Positions 8,817 to 17,304 of a DNA stretch of 64,000 bases are shown here, piece by piece; position 1 is the stretch's first letter; the number at the start of each line of letters is the position of its first letter. The DNA is from Candidatus Hydrogenedentota bacterium (GTDB lineage: Bacteria > Hydrogenedentota > Hydrogenedentia > Hydrogenedentales > SLHB01): contig JABWCD010000004.1 of assembly GCA_013359265.1 (NCBI GenBank), forward strand, positions 62,001 through 126,000. Reading direction: 5' to 3'. Both the position numbers and the translations under genes were made by a program. The notes beneath the pieces are model-generated. The model was not told the origin of the DNA, ran no database searches, and worked only from the letters and a program-made list of their open reading frames with translations.

Positions 8817-11795
8817 ATGAGCCGCGGGACCGCATACAGGGTCGCGAGTGCTGCGGTGCTTTGCGCGGCGGCTGCGTCAGCCGCGCCCGACTACGTCGTC
8901 GATGTTCGGCCAATCCTCGAGCGTTCCTGTTACGGCTGCCATGGTCCCGAGAAGCAGAAGAGTGGATATCGCCTCGATGTGCGGGATATTGCATTCAAAG
9001 GGGGCGTGAGCGGCGCGGCCGCGATTCGGCCCCACGACTCTACGACGAGCCCTCTGATTCGGTACGTGAGTGGCGACGATCCGGACATGCGCATGCCGCC
9101 GCCGTCCTCCGCTCTTCCCGCGTTGTCTGCCGATGAGGTTGCCACGTTGCGTGCGTGGATCGATGCCGGCCCGAGCTGGCCGGACGAGTTCGCAGGGCGT
9201 GTTGAACCGGATTCGGTCCACTGGTCGTTACGGCATCTTGTCCGACCGAACATGCCGGAGAAATCCGCCAATCCGATCGACGCGTTTGTCCGCTCGAAAT
9301 TGACTGCGAGCGGCCTGGCTCCGTCGCCGGAGGCCGATCGACGCACGTTGATCCGCCGGATATACTACGATCTGATCGGTTTACCGCCATCACCGGAAAA
9401 GGTGGAAGCATTCGTCGCCGCCACGGAACCGAATGCGTACGAAAACCTAGTCGATGAACTGCTGGCGTCGCCGCGTTACGGCGAGCGGTGGGCGCGTCAT
9501 TGGCTCGATACGATCCACTTTGCGGACTCGCACGGGTACGAGCACGACGTCGCGCGCGAGAACGCGTGGCGGTATCGCGACTACGTCATCGCCGCGTTCA
9601 ATAACGACACTTCGTGGGACCGATTCGTGCGTGAACAACTCGCCTCGGATGTGTTCTATCCGGACGAACCGCAATTGACGCCGGCCCTGGGGTTTCTCGG
9701 CGCTGGTACGTTTGACCTGAGCACGTATTCGACCGCACCGGTGACGTTCGACTATCTCGATCGCGATGATCTTGTGACGCAAACGATGGCGGCATTCGTC
9801 AGCACGACGGCGAACTGCGCGCGATGCCATGCGCATAAGTTCGATCCCATTTCGCAGGAAGACTACTACGCCCTTCAGGCGAACTTTTCAGGGATTCTGA
9901 AGGGAGATGTGGCTTATGACGAAGACGCGGTAGTCGCGCGCGAACGCAGACGATGGGACGATTTGGTGCGCGCCGCCGATGCGAACGACGCTGCGGCGCT
10001 CCTCACGGCGGAAAACGAGTCGCTTGTGCGCGCGTGGCTGGAGAAACGCGGAGACGGCGCGGCCTGGACTCCGCTCACCGTCGAAACGTTCCTTTCGGAG
10101 GGTGGAGCGCGGCTAATGTTGGATGGAAACGGTGTCCTCGTTTCGATGGGCAAGTTACCCGAGAAGGACACATACACGATTACCGCGTCAACTGTTCTGC
10201 AGACGATCTCTGCGATTCGCTTGAACGTATTTGCGCACGAATCGCTGCCGGCCAAAGGGCCGGGACGTCAGTCGGAGAACGGGAACTTCCACCTTTCCGA
10301 GATTAAGGTGCGCCTATTCGAACGCGGCGGGCCTGAGCCGGTGGACATCGCGCTGCGCCGCGCGACGGCGGATTTCAATCAGGACGGGTGGGGGATTGAG
10401 CACGCGAATGACGGTGCTGCGGGCACGGCGTGGGGGATTCACCCCGCCGAAGGTGTATCGCACTACGCGGTGTTCGAGTTGGCGGAGCCGCTGAAGTTGA
10501 AGGCAGGAGCTCGACTCGCAATATCGCTCGATCAATTGCACGGCTCGGGCCATATTATCGGCGCGTTCAATCTGGCGGCGACCGGCGACCCCGCCGATCG
10601 CGCTGTCGCGATACCGGCAGCAGTCGAGTCCGCGCTCGCACTGCCGGAATCGGAGCGCACGGAAGCGCAACGAACCGCCATTGCGTCAACCGCCTCGCGG
10701 TTTCTCGCATTGGACGCGCTCGATAGATTGCCGCCACAGACAAGCGTGTATGCCGCGGCGAAACGTGTGGCAATGCCCGTGGGAGAACCCAAACCAAAAC
10801 CCGAGTCGCTGGACACGCCTAAGACGGTCCACCTTATGGAGCGCGGCGAATTCGATAAGCCGCGCGACGAGATTCCACCCGGTGCGCTCTCCGCGTTGGC
10901 GCATCTTCCTGCCCGATTTGCATTGAACGACCCAAACAACGAGGGTGAACGCCGCGCCGCATTGGCCGACTGGATTGCGCACCCCGACAATGTGCTCACC
11001 TGGCGGAGCGTAGTGAATCGCGTATGGCACTATCATTTCGGACGTGGTCTCTGCGACACACCGAGCGATTTTGGCGAGATGGGCGGGACGCCGTCGCACC
11101 CCGAATTAATTGACTGGCTTGCGGTATGGTTTCGCGACGACGCGAAAGGCTCGTTGAAGCAACTCCACCGGCTCATCGTCACGAGCGAGACCTATAGGCA
11201 ATCATCGCAGTATCGCGCGGAGGCGGCGCGAGTCGATGGCGAGAATCGAATGTTGTGGCGTCAAAATCGCCAGCGCCTCGACGCCGATGCGTACCGAGAC
11301 TTTGTGCTGACGGTATCCGGCCGTCTCGACCTGACGATGGGTGGCCCCGGCGTACAGCAGTTTGCGAAGGCGCCCGGCCCACAACTGACGCCCGCGCTCG
11401 ACTATAGTGCTTACGACTGGAAGGGCGACGGTGCGCGGCGACGCAGCATTTACCGGTTTGTTTGGCGCGGCATACCCGATCCGTTCATGGAAGCACTCGA
11501 CTTTCCCGATCTGGGGTTGCTGTCGCCGACGCGCGGGTTCTCGGCTTCCGCGTTGCAGGCGTTAGCGATGTATAACAACGAGTTTGTGCTGCACCACAGT
11601 GCGGCGCTCGCAGAGAGCGTGACGCAGACGGCGCCGGACGGAAGCGCGCTGGTTGATGTGGCGGTTCGAAGCGTGTGGCTGCGCGCACCGAGCGACGACG
11701 AGCGAGAAGCGTTCGCGGCGTTCGCGGATTCGTACGGGCTTCCGGCGCTCTGCCGCGTATTGCTCAATAGCGATGAATTTCTTTTTGTAGACTGA
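8817..11795 (+). CDS. Planctomycete-type cytochrome c protein (PSCyt1-DUF1549-DUF1553)
   Basis: A large secreted protein (992 aa). It has a signal peptide of about 23 residues, a heme site CYGCH at about 38-42 (PSCyt1), then DUF1549 with CARCHAHKFDPI, a central beta-rich segment that may bind carbohydrate, and a C-terminal DUF1553 with RSVVNRVWHYHFGRGLCDTPSDFG. These proteins are abundant in Planctomycetes and relatives, are almost always paired with DUF1501 as here, and are suspected to act in polysaccharide breakdown, without proven chemistry. ATG 8817 is chosen because it gives a clean signal peptide; the ribosome site is weak. The stop directly abuts the next gene. Confidence 0.88.
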   Translation: MSRGTAYRVASAAVLCAAAASAAPDYVVDVRPILERSCYGCHGPEKQKSGYRLDVRDIAFKGGVSGAAAIRPHDSTTSPLIRYVSGDDPDMRMPPPSSALPALSADEVATLRAWIDAGPSWPDEFAGRVEPDSVHWSLRHLVRPNMPEKSANPIDAFVRSKLTASGLAPSPEADRRTLIRRIYYDLIGLPPSPEKVEAFVAATEPNAYENLVDELLASPRYGERWARHWLDTIHFADSHGYEHDVARENAWRYRDYVIAAFNNDTSWDRFVREQLASDVFYPDEPQLTPALGFLGAGTFDLSTYSTAPVTFDYLDRDDLVTQTMAAFVSTTANCARCHAHKFDPISQEDYYALQANFSGILKGDVAYDEDAVVARERRRWDDLVRAADANDAAALLTAENESLVRAWLEKRGDGAAWTPLTVETFLSEGGARLMLDGNGVLVSMGKLPEKDTYTITASTVLQTISAIRLNVFAHESLPAKGPGRQSENGNFHLSEIKVRLFERGGPEPVDIALRRATADFNQDGWGIEHANDGAAGTAWGIHPAEGVSHYAVFELAEPLKLKAGARLAISLDQLHGSGHIIGAFNLAATGDPADRAVAIPAAVESALALPESERTEAQRTAIASTASRFLALDALDRLPPQTSVYAAAKRVAMPVGEPKPKPESLDTPKTVHLMERGEFDKPRDEIPPGALSALAHLPARFALNDPNNEGERRAALADWIAHPDNVLTWRSVVNRVWHYHFGRGLCDTPSDFGEMGGTPSHPELIDWLAVWFRDDAKGSLKQLHRLIVTSETYRQSSQYRAEAARVDGENRMLWRQNRQRLDADAYRDFVLTVSGRLDLTMGGPGVQQFAKAPGPQLTPALDYSAYDWKGDGARRRSIYRFVWRGIPDPFMEALDFPDLGLLSPTRGFSASALQALAMYNNEFVLHHSAALAESVTQTAPDGSALVDVAVRSVWLRAPSDDEREAFAAFADSYGLPALCRVLLNSDEFLFVD

Positions 11796-11825
11796 ATGGA
11801 TTCGGAACGGATTAGGAAAGGAATA

Positions 11826-13262
11826 ATGGACCTCGAATTCAACCCCAAATCCAAGACTCGGAATCCAGAGTTCTTTCCCTCGCGGCGCGAGTTTCTGTTC
11901 AACATTGGCGGCGGCTTCGCGGGGCTTGCTCTCGCGCAGATGTTTGCGCGTGATGCCGCGGCGTCTGTCGTGGGCCATCGTCCGGCCCGCGTGAACCGCA
12001 TCATTCAACTGTTCATGACCGGGGGCGCAAGCCCAATGGACACGTTCGATTACAAACCAGCGCTGGAAAAACTTCACGGGCAGATGCTCGGCCCGAAAGA
12101 AAAACCGGAAGGCTTCACTGCACCCGCCGGCGCGATGATGAAAAGTCCGTTTGCGTTTAAGCAGTACGGACATAGCGGGCGTTGGGTCAGCAGCGTGTTT
12201 CCGGAACAGGCAAAGCTTGTGGACGAGATGGCCTTCCTCATGGCGATGACCACGAAGACCAACGTGCACGGTCCGGGCACGTACATGATGAACTCGGGAT
12301 TTCTCTTGCCGGGGTTTCCGTGCATGGGGGCGTGGATTTCGTACGCCCTCGGCAGCTTGCGCGATAATTTGCCTACCTTCGTTGTGCTGCCCGATGCGAA
12401 AGGGCTGCCGTACAACCAGCGCGGCTGTTTCTCGTCGGGGTTCCTACCGGCGGTGCACCAGGGGACCGTCATCAACGCGGCGATGCCGCAGCCGGTACCT
12501 GATTTGTTTCCGAACGAGAAACACGCGTTCCCTAATTCGGATGCGGACGCCGCGGGCCTTGCACTTCTCGATCGAGTCAATCGCGCCCATGCGGAGTCCC
12601 GTCCCGGCGATTCGCGTTTGGAGGCGCGCATCGCGAGCTACGAACTCGCTGCGAAGATGCAGGTGTCCGCGCCGGACGCGTTCGACGTGATGCGCGAGCC
12701 GGAATCGGTGCGCAAGGCGTATGGGCTCGACGAGGAGGTGACAGAGGATTTCGGAAGGCGCTGCCTGCTCGCTACGCGATTGATCGAACGCGGCGTGCGG
12801 TTCGTGCAGGTGTGGAGCGGTCCGCAAGGCGCGACGGGTAACTGGGACAACCACGCCAACATTCAAACCGAGCTGCCGCCCATGGCGGCGGGCGTGGATA
12901 AACCCATCGCGGCATTGCTGCGCGACTTGAAGGCGCGCGGGCTCGACGACGATACGCTGGTCATCTGGTCGACCGAATTTGGCCGCACCCCGTTCGCGCA
13001 GGGAAGCCTCGGCCGCGACCACAACGGCGGCAGTTTCGTCACCTGGCTTTGGGGCGCAGGCATTAAGCCTGGTATCGCCTATGGCCAAAGCGACGATTGG
13101 GGATATCAGGCGGAAGACGGTAAGACTTACTGCTACGACCTGCACGCCACTATCCTGCATCTCTTAGGCATCGATCACGAAAGGCTCACCGTGCGCCAGA
13201 ATGGAATTGACCGCAGGTTGACGGACGTGCACGGGCGCGTGGTTCAGGAAGTGCTGGCTTAG
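11826..13262 (+). CDS. DUF1501 protein (sulfatase-like fold, Tat-exported)
   Basis: A 478-residue partner of the preceding DUF1549/DUF1553 protein. The N terminus has a Tat-type signal (SRREFLFNIGGGFAGLALA). The body matches DUF1501: LFMTGGASPMDTFDYKP, a WDNHANI segment, WSTEFGRTPFAQG and GRDHNGGSF, residues arranged as in the alkaline phosphatase/sulfatase superfamily, but without the sulfatase Cys-x-Pro-x-Arg. ATG 11826 is preceded by AGGAAAGGA; an upstream in-frame ATG at 11796 abuts the previous stop and is the alternative. Function is unproven; the pair probably works together outside the cytoplasm. Confidence 0.87.
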   Translation: MDLEFNPKSKTRNPEFFPSRREFLFNIGGGFAGLALAQMFARDAAASVVGHRPARVNRIIQLFMTGGASPMDTFDYKPALEKLHGQMLGPKEKPEGFTAPAGAMMKSPFAFKQYGHSGRWVSSVFPEQAKLVDEMAFLMAMTTKTNVHGPGTYMMNSGFLLPGFPCMGAWISYALGSLRDNLPTFVVLPDAKGLPYNQRGCFSSGFLPAVHQGTVINAAMPQPVPDLFPNEKHAFPNSDADAAGLALLDRVNRAHAESRPGDSRLEARIASYELAAKMQVSAPDAFDVMREPESVRKAYGLDEEVTEDFGRRCLLATRLIERGVRFVQVWSGPQGATGNWDNHANIQTELPPMAAGVDKPIAALLRDLKARGLDDDTLVIWSTEFGRTPFAQGSLGRDHNGGSFVTWLWGAGIKPGIAYGQSDDWGYQAEDGKTYCYDLHATILHLLGIDHERLTVRQNGIDRRLTDVHGRVVQEVLA

Positions 13263-13304
13263 ATTCCGTTGGCATCTCCATGCATAAGCGATATGCTTCA
13301 ATGC

Positions 13305-13544
13305 ATGAGAACGACCATCAACATCAATGACGACCTCTTGCGGAAGGCCAAGCTGCGCGCCGCCAAGTCCAACCGCACGTTGACGTCCATGATTGAGGAC
13401 GGGCTAAGGCGAGTACTGCACGACGCCCGGACACCTGCAGAACGCGACGCGAACTTCCCCACGTCGGGTTCCGGAGGCGTTCAGCCCGGCGTTGACTTGG
13501 ACGACACCTCCGCGCTCATCGATCGTATGAATGGAACGCGGTGA
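13305..13544 (+). CDS. vapB: VapB-type antitoxin (ribbon-helix-helix-like)
   Basis: A 79-residue protein beginning MRTTININDDLLRKAKLRAA, the standard opening of short type II antitoxins that form a DNA-binding beta strand and helix pair. The acidic C-terminal half (DLDDTSALIDRM) would wrap the toxin. It overlaps the toxin gene by four bases (GTGA), as expected for a co-translated pair. ATG 13305 is chosen because the family motif starts there. The complex probably represses its own promoter, but no clear operator is visible. Confidence 0.85.
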   Translation: MRTTININDDLLRKAKLRAAKSNRTLTSMIEDGLRRVLHDARTPAERDANFPTSGSGGVQPGVDLDDTSALIDRMNGTR

Positions 13545-13969
13545 TCCTTCTCGACGCGAACGTTTTGGTCTTTGCGTTCCGGAAGGACGCAAACCAACAT
13601 CGCGAGTTTCGAGACTGGCCGAAGTCCTCACTCCTGAACGAACCGGCTATTGGCCTATCGGAACTGGTGTTAAGCAGCGTTATTAGAATCGCGACCCATC
13701 CCGGAATCTTCGCGAAACTCAGTACGTTCGATGAAGTGCTTGGCTTCTGTGATCATCTGCTGCGGCAGCCTAACGTGGCGCGCGTCTCGCCTGGAGACCG
13801 GCATTGGTCAATCTTCGCTGGCATGGCCCGGGAAGCGCGCGTCCGCGGAAACCTGGTGACGGACGCATACTTCGCGGCGCTCGCCATCGAAAACGGCGCA
13901 GAGTGGATTACTACCGATCGGGATTTTGCGCGATTCAAATCGCTGCGTTGGCGTCATCCCTTGTCGTAG
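13541..13969 (+). CDS. vapC: VapC-type PIN-domain ribonuclease toxin
   Basis: A 142-residue PIN-domain protein with the expected acidic metal site: ILLDANVLVFAF (Asp 5), Glu in GLSELVLSSV, and LVTDAYFAALA then ITTDRDFARF near the C terminus. Family members cut tRNA or rRNA when freed from VapB; the target here is unknown. The GTG start lies within the antitoxin stop. The pair sits alone between a DUF1501 gene and a convergent PQQ-dehydrogenase operon, with no mobile element beside it. Confidence 0.88.
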   Translation: MILLDANVLVFAFRKDANQHREFRDWPKSSLLNEPAIGLSELVLSSVIRIATHPGIFAKLSTFDEVLGFCDHLLRQPNVARVSPGDRHWSIFAGMAREARVRGNLVTDAYFAALAIENGAEWITTDRDFARFKSLRWRHPLS

Positions 13970-13970
13970 G

Positions 13971-14123
13971 TTACGGGTAAATCCCCAGGTACGACAAGAA
14001 TAAGGGCAAGAACTGTAGCAACGCGATCGGCTCGAAGATGACCGCGTAGATCGTTTGCAGCGGGCTGAACACCAGGCTCCCGATCCCCGATAGTAGCGCC
14101 AACAGAAACTGTGCGCCCAACAT
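13971..14123 (-). CDS. Small membrane protein, 50 aa, downstream of PQQ dehydrogenase
   Basis: A frame of 50 residues beginning MLGAQFLLALLSGIG and ending LSYLGIYP. It is strongly hydrophobic, enough for one or two membrane helices. The ATG at 14121-14123 follows AAGGAG by seven bases, and that ribosome site lies in the ten-base gap after the stop of the PQQ dehydrogenase gene, so the two are very likely one operon. I do not recognise a family. It could anchor or assist the periplasmic quinoprotein. The stop lies one base past the vapC stop on the other strand. Confidence 0.65.
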   Translation of the reverse strand: MLGAQFLLALLSGIGSLVFSPLQTIYAVIFEPIALLQFLPLFLSYLGIYP

Positions 14124-14133
14124 GACTCGCTCC

Positions 14134-16275
14134 TTACCGGTTCTTTGATTTGGGCAACGCGAACGCGACGTACGCGTCGCTTGCCGGCGTTCCCAGCTTG
14201 CCGCCGCCCGCAGCGATGACGACGTACTGCCTTCCTTTGATCATATACGTGGATGGAGTCGCATAGCCGGCTGCGGGGAGTTCGCCCATCCACAGCGTCT
14301 TGCCGGTGCGCTCGTCGATAGCGCGGAGGTGCGCGTCTTTGCTCGCCGCGATAAAGATGAGACCGCTTCCCGTGACAATTGGGCCCCCGTAATTCTCGCT
14401 TCCCGTGTTCGTCAATCCGGCGTCGGCGAGCGCAGGCTCATATCCCAGCGGAATCTGCCAGAGGTGTTCTCCCTTGTTCAGATCGATTGCCGTAAGAGTG
14501 CCCCACGGCGGCTGCCATGCCGGGTATCCGTCCCTATCGACGAAGCGCGTGTAGCCGCTGTGATTGAACCACGTCTTCCCACGCTCTTGTGACGCGGGGG
14601 GTGGGGGAGTCGCCGGGCCCTCGCGCGTCGCCGCCGCGTCCTCGAGTCCGCAGATGTAATTGATCACCGCGTTCAGGTCCGCGTCGCCGAGGAATGCGAA
14701 CGCGGGCATGCGCTCTTTCCCACTCTTTATGTGCAGCGCCATTTGCTCCTTCGAGTATTTCTTTTGCAGGTCCTTCAACGGCGGAAACACGCGAATAGGA
14801 TCGCCTTTCATATCGACGCCGTGGCAGAACACGCAGTTTTGTGAGTAGATGCGCTTGCCGTGCGAGTCGAGTTTCGACGCCCCTTCCGAGGCGTCAAACA
14901 TTGACACGATGCACGGGATTTCGTTGGCGTTCACGTACATGACGCCCGTTGTCGGGTTTATCGCCGCGCCGCCCCATTCGCCGCCGCCGTCGAAGCTCGG
15001 AACGATTAGAGTACCTTCCAGACTCGGCGGTGTGAATGGGCCGTTCCATCGTAACCGTTTGAGCCGCTCCAGCACATCGTCGTGCGCCGGCTGCGTGCGC
15101 TTCGTTACTTCATTTTCGCGAAATCCCTGACGCGCAAACGGTGGCGGCTTCAACGGCAAAGGCTGCGTTGGCCACGCCTGTTCGCCCGGAAGGTCGGACG
15201 GTGGCGCGGCCACTTCTTCGATCGGAAACAGCGGTTCGCCCGTGTCGCGGTCGAAGACGAACACGTAGCCCGACTTCGTGATCTGCGCGACGGCGTCACG
15301 CTTCCTGCCATCGTGAACAAGGGTCACGAGATTCGGTGGTGCAGGGAGGTCGCGGTCCCACAGATCGTGCCGTACAATCTGATAGTGCCATATGCGCTCG
15401 CCCGTGTCCGCTTTCAGCGCGAGCAGGCAATTGGCAAACAAGTTCTCGCCGTGGCGATCGGCGCCGTAGAAGTCATACGTCGCCGAACCCGTTGGGACGT
15501 ACACCACGCCGCGCTTTTCGTCGAGGCTCATGCCTCCCCAGCAATTCGCGCCGCCGACGCGCTGCCACGCGTCCGGCGGCCACGTCTCGTACCCAAATTC
15601 GCCCGGGCGTGGAATGGTGTGGAACTCCCAGGCTTTTTCGCCGGTTCGCACGTTGAACGCCATGATGTCGCCCGGCGCGGCGGGATTCCCTTCGTGCACG
15701 CGCACAGACATGATCATGATGTCTTTGTAGATCGCGCCCGGCGTCGTCACGCCAAGCGACAGATTCGACACGTCGCGCTGGTAGTAGTCTTTCAAGTTGA
15801 TTGCGCCGTCCTTGCCGAAACTCGTGACGTGCTTTCCCGTGCGCGCGTTCAACGCATACACGTGATGACCGATGGCCGCCATGATTCGCTTGTCGCGGCC
15901 CGATTCCCAATACTGCACGCCGCGCAACACGGACGCCCCCGCCTGCTTGTCCGGAGCCACGAATTTCCAGCGCTCCTTTCCCGTTGCCGCGTCCAATGCA
16001 AATATGTGGCGTTCCGCCGACACCCCGTAGAGCAAACTGCCCACGACGATGGGATTGCACTGAATCTGTGCCTCGCCGCCGCTTCGGTACACCCAGGCCT
16101 GTTCGAGTTGTGCGACGTTCGCTGCGTCAATCTGATCGAGGCTCGAATAATGCGTGCGTTCGAGATCACCCAGATACCACGACCACATTCGGTGATTGTC
16201 CGCATCTGCTTGGGCATGTACGCCTGCAATGCCGATTAGGACGGCCGTACACGCCAATCGCTTCCACTCCCGCAT
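14134..16275 (-). CDS. PQQ-dependent dehydrogenase with internal cytochrome c domain
   Basis: A 713-residue periplasmic quinoprotein: signal peptide (residues 1-22), then eight-bladed propeller repeats such as IFALDAATGKERWKF, VYALNARTGKHVTSF and LTAIDLNKGEHLWQIPLG. A cytochrome c domain is inserted near residue 481 (CVFCHGVDMKGDP, axial Met in ERMPAFAFL), before the last propeller blades. The family oxidises sugars or alcohols, passing electrons through heme to the respiratory chain. The substrate is not predictable here. It is followed by a small membrane-protein gene in the same operon. Confidence 0.88.
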   Translation of the reverse strand: MREWKRLACTAVLIGIAGVHAQADADNHRMWSWYLGDLERTHYSSLDQIDAANVAQLEQAWVYRSGGEAQIQCNPIVVGSLLYGVSAERHIFALDAATGKERWKFVAPDKQAGASVLRGVQYWESGRDKRIMAAIGHHVYALNARTGKHVTSFGKDGAINLKDYYQRDVSNLSLGVTTPGAIYKDIMIMSVRVHEGNPAAPGDIMAFNVRTGEKAWEFHTIPRPGEFGYETWPPDAWQRVGGANCWGGMSLDEKRGVVYVPTGSATYDFYGADRHGENLFANCLLALKADTGERIWHYQIVRHDLWDRDLPAPPNLVTLVHDGRKRDAVAQITKSGYVFVFDRDTGEPLFPIEEVAAPPSDLPGEQAWPTQPLPLKPPPFARQGFRENEVTKRTQPAHDDVLERLKRLRWNGPFTPPSLEGTLIVPSFDGGGEWGGAAINPTTGVMYVNANEIPCIVSMFDASEGASKLDSHGKRIYSQNCVFCHGVDMKGDPIRVFPPLKDLQKKYSKEQMALHIKSGKERMPAFAFLGDADLNAVINYICGLEDAAATREGPATPPPPASQERGKTWFNHSGYTRFVDRDGYPAWQPPWGTLTAIDLNKGEHLWQIPLGYEPALADAGLTNTGSENYGGPIVTGSGLIFIAASKDAHLRAIDERTGKTLWMGELPAAGYATPSTYMIKGRQYVVIAAGGGKLGTPASDAYVAFALPKSKNR

Positions 16276-16435
16276 GGATCAAACGCTCCCGTTAAAAATG
16301 GTTCTCGGCTGCCTCAACGCCGCGACGGATTGTCGGTTGCGCACAGCGCCACTTTCAACTTCGCCTTGAACTCGTTCGTATTTCCAAGCAGAATGAGGGG
16401 ATAGCGGGGGCAACACTTCGGAAGGGAGCTGGGCA

Positions 16436-16993
16436 ATGGCCAGCGGCCAGGTTCTGTACGCGCGGTTCGAGGACGTCTATGTCCTCAAATTCGTTGGATC
16501 AATTGGATTTACAGACGATTGGACATTCCCATTGAGCAAGTCCGCGCGACTGTTCATCGATCGCCTGCTCGGGCAAGACGACTACGAAAACATCGTTGTC
16601 GACCTGACTGAATGCGATGGTATGGACAGCACCAACCTCGGCTTGCTCGCCGAAGTTGGCAGGCTATCGATGGACCGCTTCAACCGCAAGGCGTCGATCC
16701 TCGTGCCTGAAGGCGGCCGCATGATGCGCAACCTGAAGGTCACTGGCTTCGATGCCTTGTTCACGATCCTCGATGTGGACACGCCCATCCGTGGCGATCT
16801 CGAACCGCTGCGCGAGGTGTCGGATTCCGAACTGAGCGTCGCGCGCATGCTGCTCGAAGCGCATCAAACCTTGTCGAACATGAACGAGTCCAACAAGCTC
16901 ATGTTCAAGAACGTCATCGAGGCGCTCGAGGCGGACGTTGCGCGTCTCGAATCCGAGCAGGGGGGATCGGGCACAGGCAATTCGAAGGCGTAG
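16436..16993 (+). CDS. STAS-domain protein (anti-sigma-antagonist-like)
   Basis: A 185-residue protein with a STAS fold over residues about 1-110. The central strand and switch NIVVDLTECDGMDSTNLGLLAEVG aligns with the SpoIIAA phospho-switch, with DST where DSS is usual, so Thr takes the place of the phosphorylated Ser. A 60-residue C-terminal helical tail (SVARMLLEAHQTLSNMNESN), possibly a coiled coil, follows. It probably works in a partner-switching regulatory cascade, but no anti-sigma kinase is adjacent. GGGAG precedes ATG 16436. The stop is two bases from the convergent downstream gene. Confidence 0.78.
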   Translation: MASGQVLYARFEDVYVLKFVGSIGFTDDWTFPLSKSARLFIDRLLGQDDYENIVVDLTECDGMDSTNLGLLAEVGRLSMDRFNRKASILVPEGGRMMRNLKVTGFDALFTILDVDTPIRGDLEPLREVSDSELSVARMLLEAHQTLSNMNESNKLMFKNVIEALEADVARLESEQGGSGTGNSKA

Positions 16994-16995
16994 GG

Positions 16996-17289
16996 TTATT
17001 TGGTTTCCTTCGGCGGCGTAACGTCGATCACCTCGCGCGTCTCGATCTGCTTCCGGCGGCCAAAGGGCAGGATATCGATGCCGAGATACCGCAAACTCGA
17101 GAACAAGAGAGCTGCGGCCGCCGCTTCGTCAAGATTGCCCACTATAGGGAGCGCGTCCGGCAACTCGAAAACCCCAACTGTAAAGTTCAGCAGGTACACA
17201 GTGGAAATGAGTACGCCGAGCATTGCGACACCCTGACCGAAGCAGCCCGGCCCTCGCTCTTCCACGACAACGATCTTTTCCTGCGGCAA
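16996..17289 (-). CDS. DUF1232-like small membrane protein
   Basis: A 97-residue protein with two likely membrane segments. The segment FELPDALPIVGNLDEAAAAALLFSSLRYLG resembles the DUF1232 (YkvA) motif, in which a Pro-Asp...Pro-x-hydrophobic-Gly-x-Leu-Asp-Glu run lies between helices. The start is a TTG at 17289 with AAGGG ten bases upstream; a GTG a few codons inside is an alternative. It follows the DUF4230-like gene by 15 bases on the same strand. No biochemical role is known for the family. Confidence 0.6.
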   Translation of the reverse strand: MPQEKIVVVEERGPGCFGQGVAMLGVLISTVYLLNFTVGVFELPDALPIVGNLDEAAAAALLFSSLRYLGIDILPFGRRKQIETREVIDVTPPKETK

Positions 17290-17304
17290 TGTGTGATTTA
17301 CCCT

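Noticed and set aside
13305-13969. vapBC as sign of a mobile element
   Set aside because: No transposase, integrase, terminal repeat or tRNA is nearby; toxin-antitoxin pairs are common in such chromosomes.
15082-16239. 385-codon plus-strand frame
   Set aside because: Shadow of the PQQ dehydrogenase, very rich in Arg/His/Val and without recognisable domains.
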